64,000 nucleotides of DNA, from the NCBI GenBank assembly GCA_038141425.1, contig JAYQIC010000001.1:310001-374000 (forward strand), given 5' to 3'. A program made the position numbers and the translations under genes. The notes beneath the pieces are model-generated. The model did not search any database. It was not told the DNA's origin and saw only the letters and a list, made by a program, of their open reading frames with translations. This document shows positions 37,466 to 46,145 of this stretch, in pieces (positions within the stretch are counted from its first letter, which is position 1; every line of letters starts with the position of its first letter). The stretch comes from UBA7985 sp038141425. GTDB taxonomy: Bacteria; Pseudomonadota; Alphaproteobacteria; UBA7985.

Positions 37466-38343
37466 ATGCCCAGAACCGCCTACGTCAACGGCCGCTACGT
37501 CCCCCACGCCCACGCTCAGGTCGGATCGAAGACCGTGGCTATCAGTTTGCTGACGGGATCTACGAGGTTGTGCCGGTAATCGCGGGGGCCTTCATCGATG
37601 AGGACTGGCACTGGGATCGCCTCGACCGGGGGCTGGCCGAGCTGCGCATCGACCGGCCGGTGAACCGCAAGGCGCTGAGCCTGATCGGGCGCCGGGTGGC
37701 GGGGCTGAACCGGGTGCGCGATGGCCTCGTGTACGTGCAGGTCACCCGCGGAGAGGCGCCGAGGGACCACAAGTTTCCCACCAAGCCGGTGCCCCCGGCG
37801 CTGGTGGTCACGGCCCGGCACCTGCCCGTGCCCAAGGATCTGAGCGAGGCGCGGATGATCGACGTGATCACCGGGCCTGACGAGCGCTGGGCACGGCCGG
37901 ACATCAAGAGCATCTCGCTGCTGCCCAACGTACTGGCCAAGCAGGCCGCAGCCGAAGCCGGGGCCTACGAAACCTGGATGATCAACGCGCAGGGCGAGGT
38001 CACCGAGGGCTCGTCTGCCAACGCCTGGATGGTCAGCCGCGATGCCGCCAGCGGCCGGGTCGTGCTCCGCACCCACCCCGTCGACCGGCACGTTCTCAAT
38101 GGCATCGTGCGCACTGCGCTGGTCGCGCTGGCCGGGCAGCACCAGTGGCAGATCGAGGAGCGGGCCTTCACGCTCGACGAGCTGCTGGCAGCGGATGAAG
38201 CCTTCCAGACCTCCTCGGGCAACATGATCCGCCCGGTGCGCAGCGTCGATGGCCGGGTGATCGGCACTGGGGAACCAGGGCCGGTGGCGCAGGAAATCCT
38301 CGATGGCTTCGCCGCCCACGTCGCTGCGCAAGGCGGTGTCTAG
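37466..38343 (+). CDS. dat: D-amino-acid transaminase / class IV PLP aminotransferase (one frameshift)
   Basis: Fold-type IV PLP enzyme, probably making D-alanine or D-glutamate precursors. The start MPRTAYVNGRYVPHAHAQV (ATG 37466) is in one frame and the rest, from IEDRGYQFADGIYEVV, in another; one missing base near 37518-37524 joins them to 292 residues. The PLP lysine is in SISLLPNVLAKQAAAEAG, and GEVTEGSSANAWMV and TSSGNMIRPV are the cofactor phosphate and substrate motifs. A dat gene between trkA and hfq is a recurring arrangement in alphaproteobacteria. A branched-chain aminotransferase cannot be fully excluded. Confidence 0.88.
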
Positions 38344-38648
38344 CGGGTTTTCCACAGCATCAGAGCGCTTAACAATCTGAAAATTCAGTTTTATACGACG
38401 GTGCTGGCGTGATTTTCGGGCTGGCCCTGTCGCATAGTATTGTTGCGGGAAACGCATCTGCGTTCCGCGCCTAAGAGTGGCGATTGATCTGGTTTGACCC
38501 CCACCACCAGCGGGTTCAGCTCAGGTCGTGGCAGGTGAGAATTGGCGGGATGCTTCGGCGTCCGGCTCAAGAACAACAAGAACAACAACAGCGAACCCGG
38601 CCCAGGCGCGATTGCACGGCTTGGACGAGGCAGGGAGGTAACAAGAAT
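38344..38648. other. 305-bp spacer between dat and hfq
   Basis: No gene is seen. It carries the promoter region and untranslated leader of hfq, including the A-R-N triplet run at 38569-38592 and a Shine-Dalgarno GGAGGTAA at 38634-38641. A single DnaA-box-like TTTTCCACA (38348-38356) is probably chance. The region 38344-38450 is less GC-rich than its surroundings and may hold the hfq promoter. Confidence 0.6.
38569..38592 (+). promoter_or_regulatory. run of eight A-R-N triplets in the hfq leader, candidate Hfq autoregulatory site
   Basis: Eight consecutive triplets are AAG, AAC or AGC, each fitting A-purine-any. The distal face of proteobacterial Hfq binds (A-R-N)n RNA, with one triplet per subunit of the hexamer, and E. 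coli Hfq represses its own mRNA through its leader. The run ends 57 nt before the hfq ATG. If the leader is transcribed, this is a plausible binding site for the gene's own product. The transcription start is unknown. Confidence 0.5.
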
Positions 38649-38894
38649 ATGGCCGACGCAAACAAGAACGTTCAGGACGTGTTCCTGAACCACATCCGCA
38701 AGCACAAGATTTCGGTGACGATCTTTCTGGTCAACGGCGTGAAGCTGACCGGGATCGTGACTTGGTTCGATAACTTCTCGGTGCTGCTGCGCCGGGATGC
38801 GCACGTGCAGCTGGTCTACAAGCACGCGATTTCGACCATTATGCCCGCACAGCCCGTCAATCTGATGGAAGACATTGTTCCGCCCGCGGAATAA
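38649..38894 (+). CDS. hfq: RNA chaperone Hfq
   Basis: Sm-like hexameric RNA chaperone for sRNA-mRNA pairing. The 81-residue protein starts at ATG 38649, 7 bp after GGAGGTAA. The Sm1 motif has VNGVKLTGIVTWFDNFSVLL and the Sm2 motif has YKHAISTIMP, including the conserved YKHA. The N-terminus MADANKNVQDVFLNHIRK carries the Q-x-x-F-L-N proximal-face residues. It is followed 48 bp later by hflX, a near-universal proteobacterial pair. Confidence 0.98.
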   Translation: MADANKNVQDVFLNHIRKHKISVTIFLVNGVKLTGIVTWFDNFSVLLRRDAHVQLVYKHAISTIMPAQPVNLMEDIVPPAE

Positions 38895-38942
38895 GCCTCT
38901 GTCCGGATTGAAAGCACGCCCGAACCAGCCTAAGTCGCTGTG

Positions 38943-40373
38943 ATGCACGCATCAGAGCGCCACCAGGAAACTGCCTTCGTCATCAACGTCATGCTCCCCC
39001 GCGAGCGTGGCGCCTCGGCTGCGCGCGCGATTGGGCGCACGGCCGAGGACAAACTTGAGGAGGCTGTGTCGCTGACCGGCGCCATCGGGCTGGAGGTGAC
39101 GGCGGCGACTACGGTCAATCTCGCCAGCATTCGTCCCTCAACCCTGATCGGTACCGGGGTGCTGGCACAGTGGCGCGAGCGCATCGATGCCGAACACCCC
39201 GACGTCATCATCTTCAACGCCACGCTGACACCCGTGCAGCACCGCAACCTTGAACGCGAGCTAAAGGCGAAGGTGCTGGACCGGACAGCCTTGATCCTCG
39301 AGATTTTCGGCGAGCGCGCGCAGACCCGCGAAGGTCGGCTGCAGGTTGAACTGGCAGCGCTGACCTTCCAACGCTCCCGGCTTGTGCGGTCCTGGACCCA
39401 CCTCGAGCGACAGCGCGGCGGGGCGGGCTTCATGGGCGGCCCGGGTGAATCCCAGCTCGAACTCGACCGCCGGATGCTGCTGGAGCGGATCGATAAGCTC
39501 AAGCGTGACCTGCAGGACGTCAGGCGGACCCGGGGCCTGCACCGCTCGGCAAGGGCGCGGCAGGGCGCGCACGTGGTGGCGCTGGTGGGCTATACCAACG
39601 CGGGCAAGTCGACGCTGTTCAACGCGCTGACCGGGGCGGATATCCTCGCCAAGGACATGCTGTTCGCGACCCTCGACCCGACACTCAGGCGGTTGCGGCT
39701 GGAGAGTGGGCGCGAGCTGGTGCTGGCGGATACGGTGGGCTTCATCTCCGACCTGCCGCACGAGCTGGTCGATGCCTTCCGCGCGACGCTGGAAGAGGTG
39801 ATCGAAGCCGACCTGATCCTGCACGTGCGCGACGCCTCTAACCCGGAATGGGAGGCGCAGAAACGCGACGTGCTCGACGTGCTGCGCTCGCTGGGGCGGA
39901 TCGAACAGCCCGAGGCGCCCGACCGCCTGCCACCGCCGGTGACCGACCCGCCCCGCGACCCGGACCTCGACGAGCCGGTGGAGGAGAAGGCGGGCGGCGA
40001 CACATTGGTCGATCTGGTGCCCATCATCGAGGTCTGGAATAAGGTCGACCGCGAGGGTGCGGCGGCCATCATGGCCGAAGCCGAGCACGACCCGGACTTC
40101 GACCGCGCTTTTGCCGTTCTGCGGACCTCGGCCGTGGCTGGGACCGGGCTGGATGCCGTGCTGGAGACCGTCGATGCCGCGCTGTCGGACGGCGAGCAGG
40201 ACGTTGAGCTGCTGATCCCCTACACCGCCGGCGCTGCGCTGGCTTGGTTGCACGAATTCAGCCATGTACTCAGCCACGAGCACGATGAAGACGGGACGCG
40301 GGCGATGGTCAGAATTTCGGACGATGACTGGGGCAAGCTGAAGAAGCGGTTTCCGGATATCTCGATGGCCTGA
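38943..40373 (+). CDS. hflX: GTPase HflX
   Basis: Ribosome-associated GTPase that splits stalled ribosomes under stress. After an N-terminal HflX domain (VLDRTALILEIFGERAQTREGR; GGPGESQLELDRR) comes the G domain: G1 GYTNAGKSTLFNAL, G3 LADTVGFISDLP and G4 WNKVD. A Pro/Glu/Asp-rich insertion of about 45 residues (from about 322) separates G3 and G4 and is longer than in E. coli. The start is ATG 38943, with a GTG immediately upstream as an alternative. Its 3' end borders the structured spacer before trpG. Confidence 0.95.
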   Translation: MHASERHQETAFVINVMLPRERGASAARAIGRTAEDKLEEAVSLTGAIGLEVTAATTVNLASIRPSTLIGTGVLAQWRERIDAEHPDVIIFNATLTPVQHRNLERELKAKVLDRTALILEIFGERAQTREGRLQVELAALTFQRSRLVRSWTHLERQRGGAGFMGGPGESQLELDRRMLLERIDKLKRDLQDVRRTRGLHRSARARQGAHVVALVGYTNAGKSTLFNALTGADILAKDMLFATLDPTLRRLRLESGRELVLADTVGFISDLPHELVDAFRATLEEVIEADLILHVRDASNPEWEAQKRDVLDVLRSLGRIEQPEAPDRLPPPVTDPPRDPDLDEPVEEKAGGDTLVDLVPIIEVWNKVDREGAAAIMAEAEHDPDFDRAFAVLRTSAVAGTGLDAVLETVDAALSDGEQDVELLIPYTAGAALAWLHEFSHVLSHEHDEDGTRAMVRISDDDWGKLKKRFPDISMA

Positions 40374-40742
40374 AGCCAAAGTTGCGGGCTCGATTTGACG
40401 CCGCTTCGCGGCTTACAAATCTCCCCGCGCAATAAAACGGACAGGCCGCGCTCCACGCGGCCGCTTTGACGTCTCTAAAATATGGAGTTGCGCGACGCTT
40501 GGACCCGCCTCGCGAAGCGCGGTCGGGGACAAGTCGGCGCAACTTCTTTCTGTTGGCACTCAACACGCTACAATTTGAGTGTCGTGCAGCGAAGATCTCC
40601 CACACGCTCAAAGCCGAAGGCGTATTGAGCGTAAAGCGGGAAAACGCGCTCACAGCGAAGCGCGTCGAGCGCAAAGGAAAAGACTGTCCCGCCTGCATTA
40701 CCGGCACGTGACATCGCCTGTTGCCTTGCCTAAACTCGGGCC
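40374..40742. repeat. 369-bp intergenic region with at least five inverted repeats between hflX and trpG
   Basis: Perfect stems are: GCCGC/GCGGC (40400-40412), GGCCGCG/CGCGGCC (40444-40462), CACTCAA/TTGAGTG (40557-40581), CGCTCAA/TTGAGCG (40605-40631) and ACGCGCT/AGCGCGT (40644-40665); a bulged stem lies at 40502-40524. The third and fourth hairpins share a core. CGCTTCGCG at 40402 recurs as its reverse complement at 40511. Reading frames here on both strands have no family resemblance and are rejected as genes. It could be a structured RNA, a repeat-element cluster or the scar of a rearrangement. The trpG promoter must also be here. Confidence 0.6.
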
Positions 40743-41351
40743 ATGTTCATTCTGATCGATAACTACGACAGCTTCACCTACAACCTCGTGCACTTCCTCG
40801 GTGAGTTAGGCGCGGCGGTCGATGTTGTCCGCAACGACCAGATCACCCCGCTGGACGTGCTCGACCGGCGCCCCGAAGGCGTGATCCTCTCACCCGGCCC
40901 CTGCACGCCGGATGAAGCGGGCATCTGCCTCGACATGGTGGGTGCGGCTGCGCGCGCGCGCCTGCCGCTGCTGGGCGTGTGCCTGGGCCACCAGTCCATC
41001 GGGCAAGCGCTGGGCGGTCTCGTGGTGCGCGAGACCCCGCGACACGGTAAGCTCTCAGCGATCCGGCACGCAGGCAAAGGGCTGTTCAAGGGCCTGCCCG
41101 AGGCCGTACAGGCCACCCGCTACCACTCGCTGGTGGTCGAGCGCGCCTCCCTGCCCGAGCATTTCGAGGTCACTGCCGAGACCGAAGACGGCCTGATCAT
41201 GGGCATGAACCACCGCGATCTGCCGATCCACGGCCTGCAGTTCCACCCGGAATCAATCGAAACCCAGTACGGCCACGCCATGCTGCGCAACTTCCTCGAC
41301 AGCGCGCGGGCGGCCAACAACCAGATCAACTGGCCTGCCGCAGCGGCCTGA
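40743..41351 (+). CDS. trpG: anthranilate synthase component II (glutamine amidotransferase)
   Basis: Supplies ammonia from glutamine to TrpE. It is a class I amidotransferase of 202 residues, with the nucleophile C80 in LLGVCLGHQSIGQA and the catalytic pair H168 and E170 in FHPESIE. The N-terminus MFILIDNYDSFTYNL is the family signature. It heads trpG-trpD-trpC-moaC-moeA. In alphaproteobacteria trpE usually lies immediately upstream, but here the upstream gene is hflX. It may also serve p-aminobenzoate synthesis, as TrpG does in some bacteria. Confidence 0.96.
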   Translation: MFILIDNYDSFTYNLVHFLGELGAAVDVVRNDQITPLDVLDRRPEGVILSPGPCTPDEAGICLDMVGAAARARLPLLGVCLGHQSIGQALGGLVVRETPRHGKLSAIRHAGKGLFKGLPEAVQATRYHSLVVERASLPEHFEVTAETEDGLIMGMNHRDLPIHGLQFHPESIETQYGHAMLRNFLDSARAANNQINWPAAAA

Positions 41352-41434
41352 CGTCTGCGACCGCACAGAGCCCCGGACGCCGAAAACCCACCCAGTTACC
41401 TCAGCCAACCCGCTTGCCCCAAGGAACCCCCGCC

Positions 41435-42460
41435 GTGCTGCCTTTCACCAGCCTGCTCAACCAGATCGCCGATGGCCAGGACCTCTCCGACGAACAGGCC
41501 GAGACCGCCGTGCGTGCCATGATGTCCGGCGACGTCTCGCCTGCGCTGGCCGGCGCCTTCCTCTGGGGCCTGAAGACCAAGGGCGAAGCGGTGAGCGAAA
41601 TCGCAGGCGCTGCCCGGGCCATGCGCGGGCTGATGACCGATGTCGCCGCGCCCGAGGGCGCCATCGACGTCTGCGGTACCGGCGGCGACAAGTCCGGCAC
41701 CTACAACATTTCAACCGCCGTTTCTTTCGTGCTCGCCGGGTCCGGCGTCCCGGTGGCCAAGCACGGCAACCGCGCGGCCACATCCAAATCCGGTGCAGCC
41801 GACGTGCTCGCAGCCCTTGGCGTGAACCTCGAGGCTGACTTCGCCCTGATCGAGCGGGCGATTGCGCAGGCCGGGGTCGGGTTCCTGTTTGCCCAGCGAC
41901 ACCACGGCGCGATCCGCCACGTCATGCCCGTGCGCAAGGAGCTTCAGATCCCGACGGTCTTCAACCTGCTCGGACCACTGACCAACCCCGGCGGGGCGAA
42001 AATGCAGCTGCTCGGCGTGTTTGCGCCGCAGTGGGTCGAGCCGCTGGCACGCGTGCTCAAGGAACTCGGCTCGGAGCGCGCCTGGGTGGTCTACGGCGCC
42101 AACAGCGACGGCTCGGGCCTGGATGAGATGACCACCTGCGGCGAGACGCGAGTGGCGGAACTCCGCGACGGCCGGATCAACACCTTCATCATTTCGCCCG
42201 AAGACGCGGGCCTGCAGCGCGCGCAGATCCAGGACCTGCGCGGGGGCGAGGCCGAAGAAAACGCCGCCGCCCTGCGCGCAGTGCTCGACGGCGCGGCTGG
42301 GCCTTACCGCGACATCGTGCTGCTCAACGCCGCCGGCGCTCTTTGCGTCGCCGGCAAGGCCGAAGACATCCGCGCCGGCGTCGCCCTGGCCCAGGACGCC
42401 ATCGACAGCGGTAAGGCCCGCGCCGCGCTGGATCAACTGGTGGAGATCACCAATGGCTGA
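41435..42460 (+). CDS. trpD: anthranilate phosphoribosyltransferase
   Basis: Transfers phosphoribose from PRPP to anthranilate. PRPP/Mg-binding motifs are CGTGGDKSGTYNIST and KHGNRAATSKSGAADVLAALG (residues about 75-130), followed by FLFAQRHHGAIRHVMPVRKEL. The GTG at 41435, behind AAGGAA, is chosen over an upstream TTG at 41414; it gives VLPFTSLLNQIADG and 341 residues. It overlaps the trpC start by 8 bp, so the genes are probably translationally coupled. Confidence 0.96.
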   Translation: MLPFTSLLNQIADGQDLSDEQAETAVRAMMSGDVSPALAGAFLWGLKTKGEAVSEIAGAARAMRGLMTDVAAPEGAIDVCGTGGDKSGTYNISTAVSFVLAGSGVPVAKHGNRAATSKSGAADVLAALGVNLEADFALIERAIAQAGVGFLFAQRHHGAIRHVMPVRKELQIPTVFNLLGPLTNPGGAKMQLLGVFAPQWVEPLARVLKELGSERAWVVYGANSDGSGLDEMTTCGETRVAELRDGRINTFIISPEDAGLQRAQIQDLRGGEAEENAAALRAVLDGAAGPYRDIVLLNAAGALCVAGKAEDIRAGVALAQDAIDSGKARAALDQLVEITNG

Positions 42461-43325
42461 CGACGTCCTCGAACGCATCTGCGCAGACAAGCGCGACTGG
42501 ATCGCCGGCCGCAGGGCCGAGACCAGCCAAGCCGACATCGACGCAGCCGCGCGCGCAGCCGATGCGCCCCGGGGCTTCGCCGACGCGCTTCGCACCGCCC
42601 ACAGCGACGGCCGCCACGCGCTGATCGCGGAAATCAAGAAAGCCAGCCCGTCCAAGGGCCTGATCCGCGCCGACTTCGACCCGGCCACGCTGGCCCGCGC
42701 CTATCAAGCGGGCGGGGCCAGCTGCCTGTCAGTGCTGACCGACGTGCCGTATTTCCAAGGCGATGACGCCTTCCTGGGGCAGGCGAGGTCCGCCGTGGAC
42801 CTGCCCTGCCTGCGCAAGGACTTCATGCTCGACCCCCACCAGGTCGCCGAGGCCCGGGCGCTGGGCGCCGACTGCATTCTGGTGATCATGGCCTGCCTCG
42901 ATGATAGCCGAGCCGCAGAGCTCGAGGCTGCAGCCTTCGATTGGGGCATGGACGTGCTGGTCGAGGTCCACGACGCCGAAGAGCTCGAGCGCGCCCACCG
43001 GCTTCGCTCCCCGCTGCTAGGCATCAACAACCGCAACCTGAAAACGCTGGAAATCTCGCTCGACGTGGGCGAAGGCCTCGCCAGCCGGGTCGACCCCGAC
43101 CGCCTGCTGGTCGCGGAGAGCGGGCTCTACAGCCACGCTGACCTCGAGCGCATGGCCCGCGCCGGTGCCCGGGCCTTCCTGATCGGTGAGAGCCTGATGC
43201 GCCAGGACGACGTGACCGCCGCCACGCGGGCCATTCTCGGGCTTGACGCCACCCCGGAAGCCACCCCAGACGCCTCCGTCGCGACAGACGCAACAGACAC
43301 GACAAACCGGGCAGCAGCGCAATGA
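42453..43325 (+). CDS. trpC: indole-3-glycerol phosphate synthase
   Basis: Forms indole-3-glycerol phosphate from CdRP. It is a TIM barrel with ALIAEIKKASPSKGLIRADFD at about residues 50-70, LRKDFMLDPHQVAEARALGAD, LVEVHDAEELE and GINNRNLKTLE, then VAESGLYSHADLE. TrpF is not fused. An extra tail of about 20 residues, rich in Ala, Thr and Asp, follows the barrel after ILGLDA. The ATG is within the end of trpD; the stop overlaps moaC by 4 bp (ATGA). Confidence 0.96.
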   Translation: MADDVLERICADKRDWIAGRRAETSQADIDAAARAADAPRGFADALRTAHSDGRHALIAEIKKASPSKGLIRADFDPATLARAYQAGGASCLSVLTDVPYFQGDDAFLGQARSAVDLPCLRKDFMLDPHQVAEARALGADCILVIMACLDDSRAAELEAAAFDWGMDVLVEVHDAEELERAHRLRSPLLGINNRNLKTLEISLDVGEGLASRVDPDRLLVAESGLYSHADLERMARAGARAFLIGESLMRQDDVTAATRAILGLDATPEATPDASVATDATDTTNRAAAQ

Positions 43326-43825
43326 GCAGCGGCTTCAGCCACTTCGACGACAGCGGCAACGCCGTCATGGTCGACGTGAGCGACACGCCCGAGACCCGAC
43401 GCGAAGCCGTGGCCGAAGGCCGCGTGCTGTGCAACGCCGAAACCCTCGGCCTGATCCGACAGGGCGGGGTCAAAAAGGGCGACGTGCGCTCTGTGGCCCG
43501 GCTCGCGGGCATCATGGGCGCCAAGCAGACCGCCGCGCTGATCCCGCTGTGCCACCCCCTGCCGCTCTCGGCCGTCTCGCTCGATCTCAGCCTCGACGAA
43601 GCAGCCAGCGCCGTTCGTATCCGCGCGACCTGCCGCACCGATGGCAAGACCGGTGTCGAGATGGAGGCGCTGACGGCGGTATCCGTCGCTGCGCTCACCG
43701 TCTACGACATGATCAAGGCGGTGCAGAAGGACGCCGTGATCGATGGCATCCGGCTGCTTGAAAAGACCGGCGGTAAGTCCGGTGAATACAGGGCTGCAGA
43801 ACCCGCGTCAGCCACAGACCCCTGA
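43322..43825 (+). CDS. moaC: cyclic pyranopterin monophosphate synthase MoaC
   Basis: Completes cyclic pyranopterin monophosphate formation in molybdenum cofactor synthesis, together with MoaA (not in the window). Motifs are the N-terminal MVDVSDTPETRREAVAEG, the LCHPLPLS metal/substrate loop (about residues 76-83), VEMEALTAVSVAALTVYDM with the catalytic Lys of KAVQKD, and the closing EKTGGKSGEY. Length 167 residues. The order trpC-moaC-moeA-lexA is a conserved alphaproteobacterial cluster. Confidence 0.97.
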   Translation: MSSGFSHFDDSGNAVMVDVSDTPETRREAVAEGRVLCNAETLGLIRQGGVKKGDVRSVARLAGIMGAKQTAALIPLCHPLPLSAVSLDLSLDEAASAVRIRATCRTDGKTGVEMEALTAVSVAALTVYDMIKAVQKDAVIDGIRLLEKTGGKSGEYRAAEPASATDP

Positions 43826-43835
43826 GCCCCCGGCT

Positions 43836-45040
43836 ATGAAGGACTTCGACACCGCGCTGGCTGAAATCCTCGCCGAAATTCCCGGCCCGCTGCCCAGCGA
43901 GGACCTGGGCCTGAACAGCGCTGCCGATCAAATCCTCGGCCGCGTGCTGTCCTCTGACATTCACGCCCGTCGCACCCACCCGCCGCTGGCCATGTCGGCC
44001 ATGGACGGCTACGCGGTGCGCGCCAGCGACCTGCCCGGCGACCTCCGGGTCGAACGCGAGATCGCCGCAGGCCAGCATGATCAGCGCCCGCTGGCGGCGG
44101 GCGAGGCCGTGCGCATTTTCACCGGCGCCCCCTGCCGCCCGGGGCTGACACCATCGCCATTCAGGAGAACGCCATCGACACCCCCGGCGGGGTCCGCTTC
44201 GAGCAGGCCGAGACCGAGGGCCGCTTCGTCCGACCAGCAGGCCTCGACTTTTCAGAAGGCGACCGCCTCGCGTCCGCCGGTGAGGCCGTCTCTCCCCGTC
44301 TGCTGGCCCTGATCGCGCCGGGCAACAACCCGGCCGTCTCCGTCGTCCGACGCCCGCGCGTCGCGGTGCTGACCACGGGCGACGAAATCCGGGCACCGGG
44401 TGAACCGCTGGGGCCTGCGCAGATCGTCAGCTCCAACAACCTTGCCGTCGCCGCCATGGCCCGGGCCTGCGGGGCGGAGGCCACAGACTTCGGCAGTGTC
44501 GGCGACAGCCTGCCAGCGCTGGAAGCTGCCGCAGAACGGTTGCAGGGCTTCGACATTGTGGTGACCACCGGCGGTGCGTCGGTGGGAAAGCACGATCTGG
44601 TCGCGCGCGCCTTCGAAGCGCAAGGGCTGGATCTGGCATTCTGGAAGATCGCGATGCGACCGGGCAAACCGCTGATCTTCGGCCGCTTCGGCGGCGGCCT
44701 GTTCCTCGGGCTGCCGGGCAACCCGGTCTCGGCGCTGATCCTCAGCCTGCTGATCCTGCGGCCCATGGTGGCGAAAATGCTGGGCCAACCGACGGATCTG
44801 CCCCGCCAGACCGCCACCATCGCCCACGATCTGCCAGCCAACGACCTGCGCCGGGACTTCATCCGCGCCCGTCGCCTGCCTGATGGGACCATCGACGCCC
44901 GGCAACGGCAGGACTCGTCCATGCTGTCCGTACTCGCGGCCGCTGACGTCATCATCGACCGGCCTGCCCACGACCCGATAATCAAGGCCGGTTCATCGGT
45001 GCAGATTATCGATCTCCGACAGCTCGACACCCTGTTCTGA
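43836..45040 (+). CDS. moeA: molybdopterin molybdenumtransferase MoeA (one frameshift)
   Basis: Inserts molybdate into adenylylated molybdopterin. The start is ATG 43836. The first domain shows HARRTHPPLAMSAMDGYAVRA and EAVRIFTGAP, then the frame breaks near 44140-44146: one G missing from the CCGGGGCTG stretch; restoring it gives PGADTIAIQENAIDTPGGVRF. The rest, including VAVLTTGDEIRAPGEPL, VVTTGGASVGKHD (MoCF-like domain) and GLPGNPVSA, continues to a stop at 45038-45040. Joined length 401 residues, the normal size. Confidence 0.93.
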
Positions 45041-45089
45041 CCCCCCATTCAGTCACGCCACTCGCCAAGACCCTCATCAGGCTTTGTGC

Positions 45090-45118
45090 TTGACTTGTTC
45101 TTGGAACTTTTTTAGAAC
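45090..45118 (+). promoter_or_regulatory. lexA promoter with alphaproteobacterial SOS box
   Basis: GAACTTTTTTAGAAC at 45104-45118 is a perfect GAAC-N7-GAAC direct repeat, the LexA-binding sequence of alphaproteobacteria. A -35-like TTGACT lies at 45090-45095, and 17 bp on a -10-like TAGAAC at 45113-45118 overlaps the box, so bound LexA would block its own promoter. A second partial dyad, GTTCTTGGAAC, spans 45097-45107. Confidence 0.85.
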
Positions 45119-45216
45119 ATTTGTGGTTTTTATCCGATTGTACCCTTGGTGTTCGCAGTAAATGCGCCACAGGTACAGGGCAACAGGCTGCAAAGCCTGA
45201 ACAGGGGGAGGCGCGC

Positions 45217-46062
45217 ATGCTCACAGAAAAGCAACGCACGCTGCTGGTTTTCATCCATGACTGCCTGAATGAGCGTGGGGTTTCACCGTCCTTCGATGAA
45301 ATGAAGGACGCGCTCAGTCTCAAGTCGAAATCGGGCATCCATCGCCTGATTACAGCACTCGAGGAGCGCGGGTTTCTGAAGCGACTGCCCCACCGGGCAC
45401 GCGCGCTGGAAGTAACCCGCCTGCCCGATGATATGCAGACCCAGCAACCCATTGCCAACCGAAGGTTCGCCGCGCTATCCCGGGAGAATGACGGGCTGTC
45501 GGCGGATGGTCTGCGCCCGGCCCCACCGTGGCTGGAGAGCGTGACCGCAGGGCGGGCGCCCGCACCAGATGACTTCGAGGGCAACAGGGGACTGGACGAC
45601 CAGGCCCTTGCCAACGCAGGGCCGAACGTGGTGCGCGCCGATTTCGGGCGTGCGCGCGAAATGGCCGTGGCTCAGGGCCGGGAAGTCTCCCTGCCCCTTT
45701 ATGGCAAAATCGCCGCCGGCATGCCGATCGAGGCGCTGGCCAACGAAAGTGAATATCTCGACGTGCCGACCACGCTGCTCGGCAACGGCCAGTACTACGC
45801 GCTGCAGGTCGAGGGCGATTCCATGATCGAAGCCGGCATCCACGATGGCGACTACGTTATCATCGAGCGCGGCGACACCGCCCACAACGGCGATATCGTG
45901 GTCGCACTGGTGGACAACTACGAGGTGACCCTCAAGCGCCTGAGAAAGCGCTCGGGCACGGTCGCGCTCGAGCCCGCCAACACCCGCTACGAAACCCGCA
46001 TTTTCGGCCCCGACCGGGTCAAGGTGCAGGGGCGGCTTGCCGGGCTGGTCCGCCGCTACTGA
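45217..46062 (+). CDS. lexA: SOS response repressor LexA
   Basis: Transcriptional repressor with RecA-stimulated autocleavage. The start ATG 45217 follows GGGGGAG and gives MLTEKQRTLLVFIHDCLNERGVSPSFDEM, the winged-helix domain with LSLKSKSGIHRLI as recognition helix. The linker is long, about residues 70-160. The cleavage site Ala-Gly is in YGKIAAGMPIEAL, the catalytic serine in VEGDSMIEAG and the catalytic lysine in VTLKRL. At 281 residues it is longer than E. coli LexA (202), with the difference mostly in the linker, as in other alphaproteobacteria. The SOS box upstream indicates autorepression. Confidence 0.96.
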   Translation: MLTEKQRTLLVFIHDCLNERGVSPSFDEMKDALSLKSKSGIHRLITALEERGFLKRLPHRARALEVTRLPDDMQTQQPIANRRFAALSRENDGLSADGLRPAPPWLESVTAGRAPAPDDFEGNRGLDDQALANAGPNVVRADFGRAREMAVAQGREVSLPLYGKIAAGMPIEALANESEYLDVPTTLLGNGQYYALQVEGDSMIEAGIHDGDYVIIERGDTAHNGDIVVALVDNYEVTLKRLRKRSGTVALEPANTRYETRIFGPDRVKVQGRLAGLVRRY

Positions 46063-46145
46063 CGGCGGTTGCGCAGCTCGCGCCTGCGGGCAAGCTCACC
46101 CTGTATCGCTGACAGACTTTGCTGATCGAAGGCGTGGTTGTGAGT

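Noticed and set aside
38348..38356. DnaA box TTTTCCACA
   Set aside because: Only a single match to the relaxed consensus, without neighbours or replication genes; expected by chance in 64 kb.
40309..40711. Short open frames on both strands between hflX and trpG (minus 40309-40707, plus 40466-40711)
   Set aside because: Neither has a ribosome-binding site or family resemblance; one overlaps the end of hflX, and the region is made of inverted repeats that would explain the amino-acid patterns.
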